From positions 25,551-89,550 of the forward strand of contig JAYRWE010000024.1 of NCBI GenBank assembly GCA_041918175.1: DNA of 64,000 nucleotides, given 5' to 3'. The DNA is from JABWAN01 sp041918175. Its GTDB lineage: Bacteria; Zhuqueibacterota; Zhuqueibacteria; Zhuqueibacterales; Zhuqueibacteraceae. Shown one piece after another: positions 1-9,344 of this stretch. A program made the translations under genes and the position numbers. The notes below the pieces were generated by a model that saw nothing but the letters and a program-made list of their open reading frames with translations, was not told the origin of the DNA and searched no databases. The stretch's first letter is position 1; every line of letters starts with the position of its first letter.

Positions 1-861
1 GAGTTGGATCGCCTCGAACAGGAGTTGAGCCGCTTCCTTCCTAACAGCGATATCGCGCGCATCAATCAACTCACGCCGCAGGGAACGATTTGCCTCGGCG
101 AGGCCGCGTTTGCCTGTTTGCAGCAAAGCCTGCTCGTGCATGCGGCAACGCATGGCGCGTTCGATATTACCGTCGGGCCGTTGGTCGATATTTGGCGCAA
201 CGCAGATAAGTCGCCGCGCACGCCAAGCGCACAGGAATTGGAACATGCGCGCCAACGCGTGGGCATGCAACATTTCAAACTAGACGAAGCGCAGCATACC
301 ATTACTCTACTCAATGAACATCCGCTCGGCCTCGATCTCGGAGCTTTCGGCAAAGGCTATGCGGTGGATTGTCTCGCGGAATTGCTGCGCGAATGGAGTA
401 TTTCGACCGCGCTCATTCACGGCGGCATGAGCTCGCTCTTCGCCATGGGCGACCCGTTTGCAACTGCGCCAGGCTGGCCGGTTGCGATCAACAATCCGTG
501 GCAGCGCGCGCAACGTGTCGCCACTGTGCATGCGCGCGAGTGTGCGTTGAGCGGTTCTGGTTTGCAAAAGGGACAGCACATTATTGACCCGCGCAGCGGC
601 CAACCCGCTCTGGGGCCGCGCGCCGCATGGGCCGCAACGCCAACCGCGGCGCGCAGCGACGGCATTTCCACTGCGCTCATGCTCATGAGCGCCGAAGACG
701 TTGCAACCTATTGCGCTGCACATGCTGATACGTGGGCCATGCTCGCAGCGCCGGAGAATGAAGGCGAACTACGCGCCGAGCAAGTTTTGAAATTTGGAAA
801 TGTGGAAGGCCTGCTCGTGAGTAGTGAGTTTGATTTTCAAATTTGGCAAGCTCCTCTATGA
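1..861 (+). CDS. apbE: FAD:protein FMN transferase (ApbE family), 5' end outside window
   Basis: The reading frame is open from base 1, so the N-terminus lies outside the window. The family attaches FMN covalently to Thr/Ser of exported redox proteins using FAD and Mg2+. Visible family motifs are DLGAFGKGYAVD (about residues 112-123 of the visible part), the IHGGMSS segment near 139 and HIIDPRSGQP near 193-202. The usual late SDALSTA motif reads SDGISTALML. No signal peptide or lipobox can be judged because the start is missing. The stop is followed within 2 nt by an inverted-repeat element. ApbE genes often accompany DUF3570/DUF4266/TlpA genes, which occur about 25 kb away here; a link is inference. 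Confidence 0.88.
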   Translation, partial: ELDRLEQELSRFLPNSDIARINQLTPQGTICLGEAAFACLQQSLLVHAATHGAFDITVGPLVDIWRNADKSPRTPSAQELEHARQRVGMQHFKLDEAQHTITLLNEHPLGLDLGAFGKGYAVDCLAELLREWSISTALIHGGMSSLFAMGDPFATAPGWPVAINNPWQRAQRVATVHARECALSGSGLQKGQHIIDPRSGQPALGPRAAWAATPTAARSDGISTALMLMSAEDVATYCAAHADTWAMLAAPENEGELRAEQVLKFGNVEGLLVSSEFDFQIWQAPL

Positions 862-862
862 C

Positions 863-936
863 CTGTCATTCAGAAGGAATCCTTTTAAGCACCGGGCAGT
901 AGCGCCAGCGAGTAAAAAGATTCCTTCTGAATGACA
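863..936. repeat. Inverted-repeat element, family A, copy 1
   Basis: An element of about 74 bp with near-perfect 24-bp inverted ends (outer TGTCATTCAGAAGGAATC and its complement) and a short unique middle. Close copies lie at 26171-26243 and, inverted, at 50044-50116. It has no coding capacity and begins 1 nt after the apbE stop, so it could also work as a hairpin terminator. The remaining gap to 1297 shows no supportable gene; the 62-codon ORF at 1073-1261 has no ribosome-binding site or recognisable protein. Confidence 0.85.
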
Positions 937-1297
937 GTGTGCCGGAGGCGCGCGTGCTTGATTGCCGCTTTTGATCATCAAAACTCATAGGCCATTAGCA
1001 ATTGCTATTTTCACAATGTAAGCTTGAATTTTTTACACACTCGCCACCTCCCCGCCCGGCCCTTGTTGTTGCTTGAAGTTACCTCCCTCTTCGCGCTTGC
1101 CACTCCAGAAATTTTTACACGATTCCTTTTTTCTCTCCTCTCCGGCCCATCGCGCTTCCGCTCTTCTTCTTATTAAAAACAACATGCAGCCCGGCGTCTC
1201 GCTTCGTGGCAGCGCTTTTGCCTTTGTTCAGGGCGAAGCTCATCAACAAAACTACACGTGAGCAGAATGCAAAACGGATTAAACAAGAGGAGGCGTC

Positions 1298-1591
1298 ATG
1301 ATGACTGCGTTACCATTTTTCTTGAACGGGCTGCTGGGTTGGGCTGCCGGACACGTGTCGAGCTTGTTGGATCGTCATTCGCATTGGCTGCGCTTGCTGA
1401 ATTATCCGGTCGGCATATTGGGCGCGGCCCTCGGCACGATGCTGAGTCAGTCGTTGCAAAACCTCCAGAACAAATTTTTAGTCACCGGTTTGCTGGCCTC
1501 CGCCTGCGCGTTGCTTTTGTTTCGCCTCGTGCGCGGCTGGTTCATGCGTGAAGGCTTGCATTCCAATATGGAGCGCGGCTTGACGCTCTAA
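1298..1591 (+). CDS. Small inner-membrane protein, GlsB/YeaQ (transglycosylase-associated)-like
   Basis: A 97-residue hydrophobic protein with three likely membrane segments (about residues 3-18, 32-50 and 62-80). The glycine-rich stretch PVGILGAALGTML between the first two resembles the LGxxGAxxGG pattern of transglycosylase-associated/GlsB-type stress membrane proteins, but similarity is weak. A strong ribosome-binding site (GAGGAGG, 1287-1293) precedes two adjacent ATGs at 1298 and 1301; spacing favours the second slightly. It lies 137 bp upstream of the LysM gene on the same strand. Function is not known. Confidence 0.6.
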   Translation: MMTALPFFLNGLLGWAAGHVSSLLDRHSHWLRLLNYPVGILGAALGTMLSQSLQNLQNKFLVTGLLASACALLLFRLVRGWFMREGLHSNMERGLTL

Positions 1592-1728
1592 TCACTGATA
1601 TCAATTCCTGCCCACGAGGCGCGTGCAAGAAAACGAACAATCTTTTCGTGTGCTTCGCGTGTTTCGTGGGCAGAAAAAGAATCGGAGCAGTAGAAGCAAT
1701 TCATTTTCTAATTTAAAGGAGTCGTCTC

Positions 1729-2454
1729 ATGAAAAAACTCGTATTCGCAGTCGGTGTCATCGCACTTGTGCTCATCGCGTTGGCGCAACAGGACGTGTTG
1801 TGGAGTCGCTTGCAATTTCTCGATGCGCCACAGGTGTATGTGATTCAAAAAGGCGAGTCGTTGAGCAAGTTGGCGCAAGAACATTACGGCGATACGGATT
1901 ATTGGCGCGAATTGGCGCTGGTCAATCGCGCGCCCAAGCCAAATCACGTGCAACCCGGCGAAGAGGTTTTGCTTCCCGCAGCAAACGTGATTCAAGAGTT
2001 GCGACGCGCGCGCACGATCTCGCGCGTGAATGATTTGATCAATGCGCAACATGCGCTCGCCACACGCGTTGCGACCGTGAATGAAACACCGGCTGCACCA
2101 ACCGCGCTCGAAACGGCGCCGGCATCAACGAATGAAGCACCGATCACCGTGGCCATGGGCGGAAATGCGAATACGCCCGTGGTCATGCCCGCCGCGCAAT
2201 TGACGCCGCAAGAGCCGGTTGCCTATGACGAGGAACCGGTTGCACAGGACAGCAGCAGTTCATGGTTTTGGTTGATCTTCGGTTTTCTCGCGTTGGGCGG
2301 CGTGGCCGGCTTCGTGGTGTATCGTCGCCGGCAAGAAGCGGAAGAGTTGGCGCTGGCGCAAAACGACAAGGGCAAAGTGCAGAGCGTATCGGCAAATTTT
2401 CAAGTGGATCGTCGTTCGCAGGGGACGAGCAAAGTCGAGCGCGTGGTGTTGTGA
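1729..2454 (+). CDS. LysM-domain membrane-anchored protein
   Basis: A 241-residue protein with an N-terminal signal/anchor (residues 3-20), one LysM domain (about 36-83: YVIQKGESLSKLAQEHYG ... PNHVQPGEEVLLP), a long Ala/Pro/Thr/Glu-rich linker (95-170), a second membrane segment (about 179-200, SSSWFWLIFGFLALGG) and a charged tail. LysM binds peptidoglycan or other GlcNAc polymers, so it probably ties the membrane to the wall. AAGGAG lies 9 nt upstream of the ATG, which makes the start firm. No enzymatic domain is present. Confidence 0.8.
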   Translation: MKKLVFAVGVIALVLIALAQQDVLWSRLQFLDAPQVYVIQKGESLSKLAQEHYGDTDYWRELALVNRAPKPNHVQPGEEVLLPAANVIQELRRARTISRVNDLINAQHALATRVATVNETPAAPTALETAPASTNEAPITVAMGGNANTPVVMPAAQLTPQEPVAYDEEPVAQDSSSSWFWLIFGFLALGGVAGFVVYRRRQEAEELALAQNDKGKVQSVSANFQVDRRSQGTSKVERVVL

Positions 2455-2574
2455 AAACGCGCTTAAGCTTGCCGCAACAAGTGCGACAACAAAGCGAACG
2501 GCGATCCTTCTTTGGCAAAAACAAACTGCATCACACACGTTTTCCCAGATCAAATTGTTTTGTGAAGTAGAATG

Positions 2575-2750
2575 GCCGCAGGATGGCAAACCTGAGTCAT
2601 GCAACGCGGAGTCGAAGCATGACTCAGGCCTCGGCGCAGGAGCAGCGAGCAGCACTTAAAATTTGAAACGCACTTAGAAGTTTCCATACTTCCAATCCTC
2701 GAACCAGGTTTAGCGTAACTCTTCGTTGCGGTAAACCTCGACCTACCGAA
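2575..2750 (+). ncRNA. Candidate structured RNA or leader upstream of speA
   Basis: The stretch has no convincing ORF but several strong hairpins in series. CCTGAGTCATGC pairs with GCATGACTCAGG (2593-2630). A GAAAC/GTTTC hairpin lies near 2665-2685. A 13-bp stem with a UCUUC loop (2707-2738) follows. A canonical terminator comes immediately after, so a discrete small RNA or a riboregulatory leader is plausible. I could not match it to 6S, SRP, tmRNA, RNase P or a known riboswitch. Confidence 0.3.
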
Positions 2751-2782
2751 AAGAGCGCGGTGATAAGCCGCGCTCTTCTTTT
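2751..2782 (+). terminator. Rho-independent terminator
   Basis: A perfect 10-bp stem (AAGAGCGCGG / CCGCGCTCTT) with a 7-nt loop is followed by CTTTTT on the plus strand. It ends transcription of the LysM operon or of the candidate structured RNA just upstream, and insulates speA. Confidence 0.8.
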
Positions 2783-3008
2783 TCCACCCTGATGTTGTAC
2801 TAGGATAAAACCTCCGGATTGCGCCTCATCGCCGAAATTCCGGCTGCGGGCTTGGAAATCAAACAAAAATTTATTAGACTCGCCGCGCTTCACAGCGACG
2901 CAAGAGTCGGCGCCCGCAATGAAAAAATGAACCGCGTCTTTCAGGATGCGTCATGCGGAAGTCGTTCCGAATTTAAGCGAACACTTTACCTCAAGGAAAG
3001 CAGCAGAA

Positions 3009-4910
3009 ATGAGCGTGTGGAAGATTCAAGATGCGATGGATTTTTACAGCGTCAACAGTTGGGGCGCGAATTTTTTTTCGATCAATCCCCAGGGCAACAT
3101 TTCCGTCTATCCCACCGGCGATCCCGAGCACGCCATCGATTTGAAAGTGCTCGCCGACGAGATTCAACAGCGCGGCATTCAGCTTCCTCTGCTCGTGCGT
3201 TTCTCGGATATTCTCCGCGCGCGCATCAAAATGCTCTGCGCGAGTTTTCAAAACGCGATTCACGAGTGCGGCTACAAATCCGTTTATCGCGGCGTGTATC
3301 CCATCAAAGTCAATCAGCAGCGCCACGTCGTCGCGACCATTGTCGATGCGGGCAAGCCTTTTCATTATGGCTTGGAAGCCGGCTCGAAACCCGAACTGCT
3401 CACCACGGTCGCACTCATCAACGACCCCGAAGCGTTGATCATTTGCAACGGATACAAAGACGAAGAGTTCATCGAGCTTGCTTTGCTCGCGCGCAAAGTG
3501 GGCAAGAACGTCATTCTTGTCGTGGAAAAGTTGAGCGAGCTTGAACTCATCATTCGCATTGCCGAACGATTGCAAGTGCAGCCGTGCATCGGCATTCGCA
3601 TTCGTCTCTCCGCCAAAGGTTCGGGCAGATGGGAAGCCTCGGGCGGTGATCGTTCGAAGTTCGGCCTCGGCCCGATTGAATTGCTGCAAGCCGTCGAATG
3701 GCTGCGCGAGAGAAATTTGCTGCACTATTTGAATCTGCTCCATTATCATCTCGGCAGCCAAATCACCGCGATTCGCAGCGTGAAAGATGCGTTGCGCGAG
3801 GCCGCGCGGTATTATGTCGAACTCAAAAAGATGGGCGCAGCCTTGCAATACCTCGATGTCGGCGGCGGCTTGGCTGTTGATTACGACGGCTCGCGCACCA
3901 ACTTCGCCGCCTCCGCGAATTACTCCATGCAGGAATATGCGAACGACGTCGTGTATCAAATCATGAGCACATGCGACGAGGCCAAAGTTGAGCATCCCAT
4001 TCTCGTGAGCGAATCGGGGCGGGCAGTGACGGCGTATCATTCCGTGCTCGTGTTCAACGTGCTCGGCGTAACCGAGTTCAAACCGGTCGAGCCGAATGCG
4101 CCTTCCAGCGAAGACGCGCCGCAACTCGTTAAAGATTTGTGGGATTCTTATCAAAGCCTGAGCCGGAAAAATTTTGAAGAGGCCTTTCACGACATTCAAC
4201 ATGCGCGCGAGCAACTCCTCAACATGTTCAATCTCGGTTATGTCGATCTCAAATGGCGCGCGTATGCCGAGTTGATTTATTGGGCCGCGAATTACAAAAT
4301 CTATCGCCTCACCAAAGACGGCAGCTACATTTCCGACGAACTCGAAGGCCTCGAAAAATCCCTCGCGGACATTTACTTCTGCAACTTCTCGCTGTTTCAA
4401 TCGCTGCCCGACATGTGGGCTATCGATCAAATTTTTCCCATCATGCCGATTCATCGTTTGCAAGAAAAGCCCACGCGTAACGGCATTCTCGCGGACATCA
4501 CCTGTGACTCCGACGGCTGCGTCGATCGCTTCGTGGATTTGCGCGACGTGAAAAACGTGTTGCCGCTGCATGAGTGGAACGAAAACGAAGACTATCTCAT
4601 CGGCGTGTTTCTCATCGGCGCGTATCAAGAGATTCTCGGCGATTTGCACAATCTGTTCGGCGACAACAACGCCGTGCATATCGCGCTCGACGGCGAGAAG
4701 AACAATTACCTGATCGAGCACGTGGAATACGGCGACAACGTTTCCGAAGTGCTCGCGTATGTGCAGCAGAGTAAAGACGATCTCGTCAATCAATTTCGCC
4801 AAAGCGTGGAAGCCGCGGTGCGCGCGGGTCATTGCACGCTCGAAGAAGCGCGCCGCATTTTGGAAACGTATCGCAGCGGGTTTGACGGATATACTTATAT
4901 GGAGAGGTGA
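3009..4910 (+). CDS. speA: Biosynthetic arginine decarboxylase (EC 4.1.1.19)
   Basis: PLP-dependent fold-III enzyme converting arginine to agmatine, the first step of the agmatine route to putrescine. The 634-residue length fits SpeA. Visible features are the PLP-lysine motif PIKVNQQ (lysine near 100), the GLEAGSKPEL segment, the HYHLGSQI metal/PLP region, SESGRAV and the active-site CDSDG near 499. The ATG at 3009 is chosen because AAGGA lies about 10 nt upstream and the protein then begins MSVWKIQDAMDFYS like its relatives; an upstream in-frame ATG at 2946 adds 21 unlike residues. It stands alone and is followed by an inverted-repeat element. Confidence 0.95.
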   Translation: MSVWKIQDAMDFYSVNSWGANFFSINPQGNISVYPTGDPEHAIDLKVLADEIQQRGIQLPLLVRFSDILRARIKMLCASFQNAIHECGYKSVYRGVYPIKVNQQRHVVATIVDAGKPFHYGLEAGSKPELLTTVALINDPEALIICNGYKDEEFIELALLARKVGKNVILVVEKLSELELIIRIAERLQVQPCIGIRIRLSAKGSGRWEASGGDRSKFGLGPIELLQAVEWLRERNLLHYLNLLHYHLGSQITAIRSVKDALREAARYYVELKKMGAALQYLDVGGGLAVDYDGSRTNFAASANYSMQEYANDVVYQIMSTCDEAKVEHPILVSESGRAVTAYHSVLVFNVLGVTEFKPVEPNAPSSEDAPQLVKDLWDSYQSLSRKNFEEAFHDIQHAREQLLNMFNLGYVDLKWRAYAELIYWAANYKIYRLTKDGSYISDELEGLEKSLADIYFCNFSLFQSLPDMWAIDQIFPIMPIHRLQEKPTRNGILADITCDSDGCVDRFVDLRDVKNVLPLHEWNENEDYLIGVFLIGAYQEILGDLHNLFGDNNAVHIALDGEKNNYLIEHVEYGDNVSEVLAYVQQSKDDLVNQFRQSVEAAVRAGHCTLEEARRILETYRSGFDGYTYMER

Positions 4911-4945
4911 GGAAAACGGCAACCTGAAGTCGCCGCGCCCTCTGG

Positions 4946-5036
4946 TTGTCATTCTGGAAGAGACTCCCCTCGTGCTTGCTACAAAACTTATTTTGAGATC
5001 TGTGTCGAGTGCGAGGCAAGGTCCTTCAGGATGACA
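4946..5036. repeat. Inverted-repeat element, family B, copy 1
   Basis: A roughly 91-bp imperfect palindrome. The left arm TTGTCATTCTGGAAGAGACT and the following CCCCTCGTGCT pair with GAGTGCGAGGCAAGGTCC and TTCAGGATGACAA. A second copy lies at 26052-26144. The ends (TGTCATYCTG) resemble family A, suggesting related mobilisation, but the interiors differ. A GTG codon inside it extends the next ORF artificially. Confidence 0.8.
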
Positions 5037-5086
5037 AAGAGAGGGTGCGGTTAGCGAAGCAATATGAACCATGTGGAGCCTCGCTT

Positions 5087-6532
5087 TTGAAAACGACGAT
5101 TACGCCTCGCAGCCGTGCCGCCAATCTTCGCTCTGAACGGCATTTCCTCGGAACGGCAACGTTTCTTCTTTTCATTCTCTCCGCCTGCCAACATCAAATC
5201 GCCGAGCCGGAGCCGCCGGCGATTGTTCCGAGCTTCGGCGCGGTGCAGATTCAAGCGAATCAGCACAACGTTCTGAGCGCCATTGCGGAAGTGCGCGTTA
5301 CGAATGCGCAAACGGTTGTGGTCGAATACGGCGCGGACTCGCTCTTTCAACACAGCACGTCGGTGATGCCGGCCGGTGCGAGCTCCACGCAGCTTGCAGT
5401 TTTGGGTCTAGCGCCGAACACGAAATACTACATGCGCGCACGCGCGACTTCTCCCACCGGACATGATGCGACGAGCGCGACACGAATTTTCACAACCTCT
5501 GCTCTGCCCAACGAGTTCACCGCATTCACCATCCTCACCAACAAACTTACGGCAACCGGCCTGGTGATGTTGAGCTTTATCTCCGCGGATCCCGCAGCAA
5601 AATCTTTCGCGCAAGTCATCACGAACGACGGCCGCGTCGTTTGGTATCGCGAGTTTGCGCAGTCTGTCGTCGATTTGCAAAAACAACCGAACGGCCATTA
5701 CACCGCTTACACTTCGCTCGATGCTTCGCCTTCGCGCTTCTTCGAATTTGATCATAGCGGCGAGGTCTTGCGCGAGTTCGCGGCGAGTGGAGGTCTCGCG
5801 ACCGGGCCGCATGAGTTGCGCTTATTCGACAATGGCTATTGCCTCTTCGGCATTGAGTTTCGCAATATGGATTTGACGGCAATTGGCGGAGCGGCAAATA
5901 TTGCCGTGCGCGGGCTTGTCGTGGAGTACCATCGCGGCAATTCGAATTTACGGTGGAATACTTTCGAGCATTTGGAAGTTGCCGAAGGCGCAAGCGACAT
6001 CGATTTGAACACCGCGCCGGTGAATCCGTGGCACGGCAACGCCATCGACCTCGATACCGACGGCAACTTGCTCGTCTCGTTTCGCAACAGCGATCAAATC
6101 GTCAAAATAAATTCTCAAACCGGCGCGATCATGTGGCGTTTAGGCGGAAAAAAGAGCGACTTCACTTTTGTCAACGATCCGCTCAACGGCTTCTCGCATC
6201 AACATGGCGTGCGGCGCTTGGCGAACGGCAATCTCATTCTTTTCGATAATGGCAATTTTCATACGCCGCCCACGAGCCGGGCCGTGGAATATGCGCTTGA
6301 TGAAAACGCGAAGACGGCGCGCTTGGTGTGGGAATATCGTCACGATCCCGTGCTCTATGGCTTCGCGCTCGGCTTCGCGCAACGATTGGCGAATGGCAAC
6401 ACGCTTATTTGTTACGGCATCGCGCAACGTATCATCGAAGTCGATGCCGCCGGCAATAAAGTTTGGGATTTAAAAATTGAAGAGCCGAATCGTTTTGCGT
6501 ATCGAGCGTTTCGGATTGAGTCGCTGTATTGA
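5087..6532 (+). CDS. Arylsulfotransferase (ASST)-like lipoprotein
   Basis: Probable exported protein of the aryl-sulfate sulfotransferase/PQQ-like propeller superfamily. The N-terminus has a hydrophobic stretch ending in a lipobox-like ILSAC, then a fibronectin-III-like domain (AEVRVTNAQTVVVEY ... YYMRARATSPTGHD), then a beta-propeller with repeated blades such as DTDGNLLVSFRNSDQIVKI, GAIMWRLGG, FSHQHGVRRLANGNLILFDNG and ANGNTLICYG. The HQHG segment matches arylsulfotransferase families. No ATG is available; TTG at 5087 with GGAG about 10 nt upstream gives a sensible lipoprotein, while the longest frame starts inside repeat B. Substrate unknown. Confidence 0.75.
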   Translation: MKTTITPRSRAANLRSERHFLGTATFLLFILSACQHQIAEPEPPAIVPSFGAVQIQANQHNVLSAIAEVRVTNAQTVVVEYGADSLFQHSTSVMPAGASSTQLAVLGLAPNTKYYMRARATSPTGHDATSATRIFTTSALPNEFTAFTILTNKLTATGLVMLSFISADPAAKSFAQVITNDGRVVWYREFAQSVVDLQKQPNGHYTAYTSLDASPSRFFEFDHSGEVLREFAASGGLATGPHELRLFDNGYCLFGIEFRNMDLTAIGGAANIAVRGLVVEYHRGNSNLRWNTFEHLEVAEGASDIDLNTAPVNPWHGNAIDLDTDGNLLVSFRNSDQIVKINSQTGAIMWRLGGKKSDFTFVNDPLNGFSHQHGVRRLANGNLILFDNGNFHTPPTSRAVEYALDENAKTARLVWEYRHDPVLYGFALGFAQRLANGNTLICYGIAQRIIEVDAAGNKVWDLKIEEPNRFAYRAFRIESLY

Positions 6533-6643
6533 GCCATTGCTCTCGGAGAGCATTACTTTTGCGAAAGTATTTCAACTTACCGGGTTTTACGCAATAAGTC
6601 AATTTTCCGTTGTTCAACTTTAATTCAAAATGGGAATACTTCT

Positions 6644-8980
6644 ATGAAGCAGCTTTATTCAGTTCTCGCCGCTTTTGTTTTGTTGTATGGATTGGGGCTT
6701 ACTTCGGTGCGCGCCGCGGACAAAACTTACATAGCCGTATATGAGCAGCTCATGAATCTGGGCCGCAGTCCGGCGCGCAAGGCAACAGTGCAAAACCTAA
6801 CCCTGCTCCGAGACGAGGGGCAATTTACTCTCACCCAAGGCGAGCTTTATCTTTTCTCACGCGAGGAAAACCACATCGGCGCCGCGCTCTTTCTTGGCAA
6901 AGGCAGTTTCACCATGACGCCGCCGACCGCCATTGAGCAAGATCAGCTCGAGCGTTTTTATAAAACCAAAACGCTGGTGAAAGAGTTTGACATGCTCTTC
7001 CTGCTTTTCGCCGACACGACGCAGCAAGAATTGCAGAGGCATCTCAACTTCGCTGCGCCCTCCACCGAGCATGATTTGAATGGGCAAGTGAAAGCATGCT
7101 TAAAATATGTCAGCGAGAATAAGGGTAAATGGTTCGACAGCGATCTTACGCGCGCCGCGCTAAATGATTTGCAGAGCGCTTTGTTTTATGCGCAATTCCG
7201 CATGGGTTCCGATGATCCCATGTTCTTTCGGATTAGTCCTGACGAGGTGGAGGAAATCAGTTTTCAACGCCGCGCCGAAACCGCGCATTTCGTGCAAGCC
7301 GCTGAAGCCATTTGTCAATTTCATCAACGCCAAGACTACCAAACCGGAAAGCATCTTACCAAAGAGAACAAGGACCTTGTGCAAATCAACCACTATCGGG
7401 TTGAAGCAACGGTCAATCGCAACGTCGCCGGCAATCACGGTTTTTCCGCAAACACGGAGATCGAATTCAAAGCGCTGCAGCCGGAGCAAAGCTGGATTTA
7501 TTTTTTTCTCTTTTGGGATATGGAGGTCGATTCCGTGGTGTGGGACAACGGCGAGGCCGCGGCTTTTTTCAAAGAGAAGAACAACTCATTTTTGTGGGTG
7601 CATTCTGCTTCCAAGCTCGTGCCCAATGAAGCTCGAAAGCTCAAACTCTATTATCACGGTGAATTGATCGACAGCAATGAAGGCTGGCTCGTGATCAAAT
7701 CGCCCACCGGTTGGTATCCCACGCATGGCGAGCGCGCGTATGCCACGTTCGATCTCACGTTCCATACACCCAAACAAATGACGTTTGTGTGCGTGGGCGA
7801 CAATGTTTCGAGCACGGAGCAAGACAATTCGCTCATCACGCGTTGGGTTACGCCCGAGCCGATACGCAACGCTTCGTTCAATATCGGTTATTTCAAAAAG
7901 CATGAAGTGAAAGACGAGCGCACCGTTCCAGTCACGGTGCTCATGGCGGAGAACGTGCATAACCAAATCGGCCAGGCCTTGGCACGGCGCGGCGTTCTCT
8001 CCGGTCGCGGCATGGAAAAGCAAGTCGGGCAAGACGTCGCGAATAGCTTGGTGTTCTTCTCGCATCTCTTTGGCAAGCCGAATATCAAACATTTTTATGC
8101 GACGGAAACGCCGGTGAGCCACGGCTTGGCATTTCCAGGTTTGATTCATCTCGCATGGTCAACGTTTCAAGTGAACGATAAGGAAGGCAATGATCAAATT
8201 TTCCGCGCGCACGAGGTCGCGCATCAATGGTGGGGCATCGGCGTGGATTTCGAAACGTACCACGATCAATGGTTGAGCGAGGGGCTTTCGGATTTCTCCG
8301 GCTTGTGGTATATGCAAGTCGTGTTGCGCGACAACAAAAAGTATTTCGACCGGTTGAAAGATTGGCGGGAAGCCATTTTCAACAATCGCAAATTTTTATT
8401 TGGCAGCGGCCAACAAGCCGGGCCGATTTGGCTGGGCTATCGCACGAGCACGAGCACCACCGCGGAAGACTATAGCTTGATCATTTATCAAAAAGGCGGC
8501 TGGGTGTTTCATATGCTGCGCAACATGTTGCTCGAATATCTCACCATGAAAGAGGACGTATTCACGAATATCTTGCAGGAGTTTTATCAAACTTATCGCG
8601 GCAAAAAAGCTTCAACTTTGGATTTTCAAAGCGTGGTGGAGAAGCACGTGGGCAAAGACATGAGTTGGTTTTTCCAGCAGTGGATTTACGGCACGGACAT
8701 TCCCGAATATCGTTTCTCCTACAAGTTGGAGGAAACCCCGCAAGGCAAATGGGTGGCGCATTGCAAGATCGAGCAGCGCAACGTGCCGGAGAATTTTCAA
8801 ATGCCGGTTTTAATGTTGATTGATTTCGGACAGGAGCGCTTCGCGCGTTCGCGTATTTGGGTGAAAGGGCCATTGACACGGGTCGATTTGCCGCTTATGC
8901 CGGTCAAACCGGAGAAAATTATTTTCAACGATCTCGATTCGGTGCTGTGCGAAGTGAAAAATGAGAAGTGGGTGGAATGA
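6644..8980 (+). CDS. Secreted M1-family metallopeptidase
   Basis: A 778-residue protein with an N-terminal signal peptide (residues 1-24, cleavage after VRA). The gluzincin motif HEVAHQWWG lies at about 523 and the third zinc ligand in WLSEGLSDF near 546. The exopeptidase GxMEN sequence of classical aminopeptidases is not visible at its usual place; that region reads ETPVSHGLAFPGLIHLAW, so specificity may differ. About 250 residues before the M1-like domain have no recognised fold. It belongs to exported M1 relatives found in FCB bacteria. It is flanked by non-coding DNA and likely monocistronic. Confidence 0.88.
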   Translation: MKQLYSVLAAFVLLYGLGLTSVRAADKTYIAVYEQLMNLGRSPARKATVQNLTLLRDEGQFTLTQGELYLFSREENHIGAALFLGKGSFTMTPPTAIEQDQLERFYKTKTLVKEFDMLFLLFADTTQQELQRHLNFAAPSTEHDLNGQVKACLKYVSENKGKWFDSDLTRAALNDLQSALFYAQFRMGSDDPMFFRISPDEVEEISFQRRAETAHFVQAAEAICQFHQRQDYQTGKHLTKENKDLVQINHYRVEATVNRNVAGNHGFSANTEIEFKALQPEQSWIYFFLFWDMEVDSVVWDNGEAAAFFKEKNNSFLWVHSASKLVPNEARKLKLYYHGELIDSNEGWLVIKSPTGWYPTHGERAYATFDLTFHTPKQMTFVCVGDNVSSTEQDNSLITRWVTPEPIRNASFNIGYFKKHEVKDERTVPVTVLMAENVHNQIGQALARRGVLSGRGMEKQVGQDVANSLVFFSHLFGKPNIKHFYATETPVSHGLAFPGLIHLAWSTFQVNDKEGNDQIFRAHEVAHQWWGIGVDFETYHDQWLSEGLSDFSGLWYMQVVLRDNKKYFDRLKDWREAIFNNRKFLFGSGQQAGPIWLGYRTSTSTTAEDYSLIIYQKGGWVFHMLRNMLLEYLTMKEDVFTNILQEFYQTYRGKKASTLDFQSVVEKHVGKDMSWFFQQWIYGTDIPEYRFSYKLEETPQGKWVAHCKIEQRNVPENFQMPVLMLIDFGQERFARSRIWVKGPLTRVDLPLMPVKPEKIIFNDLDSVLCEVKNEKWVE

Positions 8981-9045
8981 GTTGCCGGCTCTGCTCTCAA
9001 GCCGAATATCATGTCGTCGTGGCAATGGCTTTAAAGCAAAAGCTT

Positions 9046-9075
9046 CAGACAGAAAAATGTAGGGCAGAACAATAA
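9046..9075. repeat. Half copy of inverted-repeat family D
   Basis: AGACAGAAAAATGTAGGGCAG matches one arm of the family D elements at 20531-20637 and 59555-59646; the second arm is missing. The rest of the gap 8981-9344 shows no ORF worth reporting, only a weak inverted repeat (TTTCCAACGG near 9120 and CGTTGGAAA near 9181). Confidence 0.5.
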
Positions 9076-9344
9076 AGCGCGAAGATCAAACTGCGCGAGT
9101 CGAAATCAAACGAGAGAAAATTTCCAACGGATGAAGGCTGCCAATGGATTTTGCTTCCGCTGTCCGCAAGCCGTAGTTATTCGTTGGAAAAGTCTTTTTG
9201 CTTTTGTTGTAACGATTCCACTCTTTCGGTACCAACGTGGATGCGCCGTAGGAATTTATCCGCTGTATTCGTGAAATCTTCTTACAGAAAAGCTTCTGCA
9301 TTAAAACCACTGAAGTCACTTTAATGAAAAATGAAAGGAAGGAT

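Noticed and set aside
1073..1261. 62-codon ORF between apbE and the small membrane protein
   Set aside because: No ribosome-binding site, no conserved pattern, composition like non-coding DNA.
2690..2745. tRNA-like T-arm (CCTGGTTCGAGGATTGG on the minus strand)
   Set aside because: No acceptor stem, anticodon arm or D arm can be built around it.
2991..5072. 693-codon open frame on the minus strand opposite speA
   Set aside because: It is an antisense shadow of a strongly supported gene; the translation has no recognisable domain and arises from the codon bias of speA.
6537..6562. Terminator after the arylsulfotransferase-like gene (TGCTCT/AGAGCA stem)
   Set aside because: Only 6 bp with a 3-nt loop and an interrupted T-run; too weak to claim.
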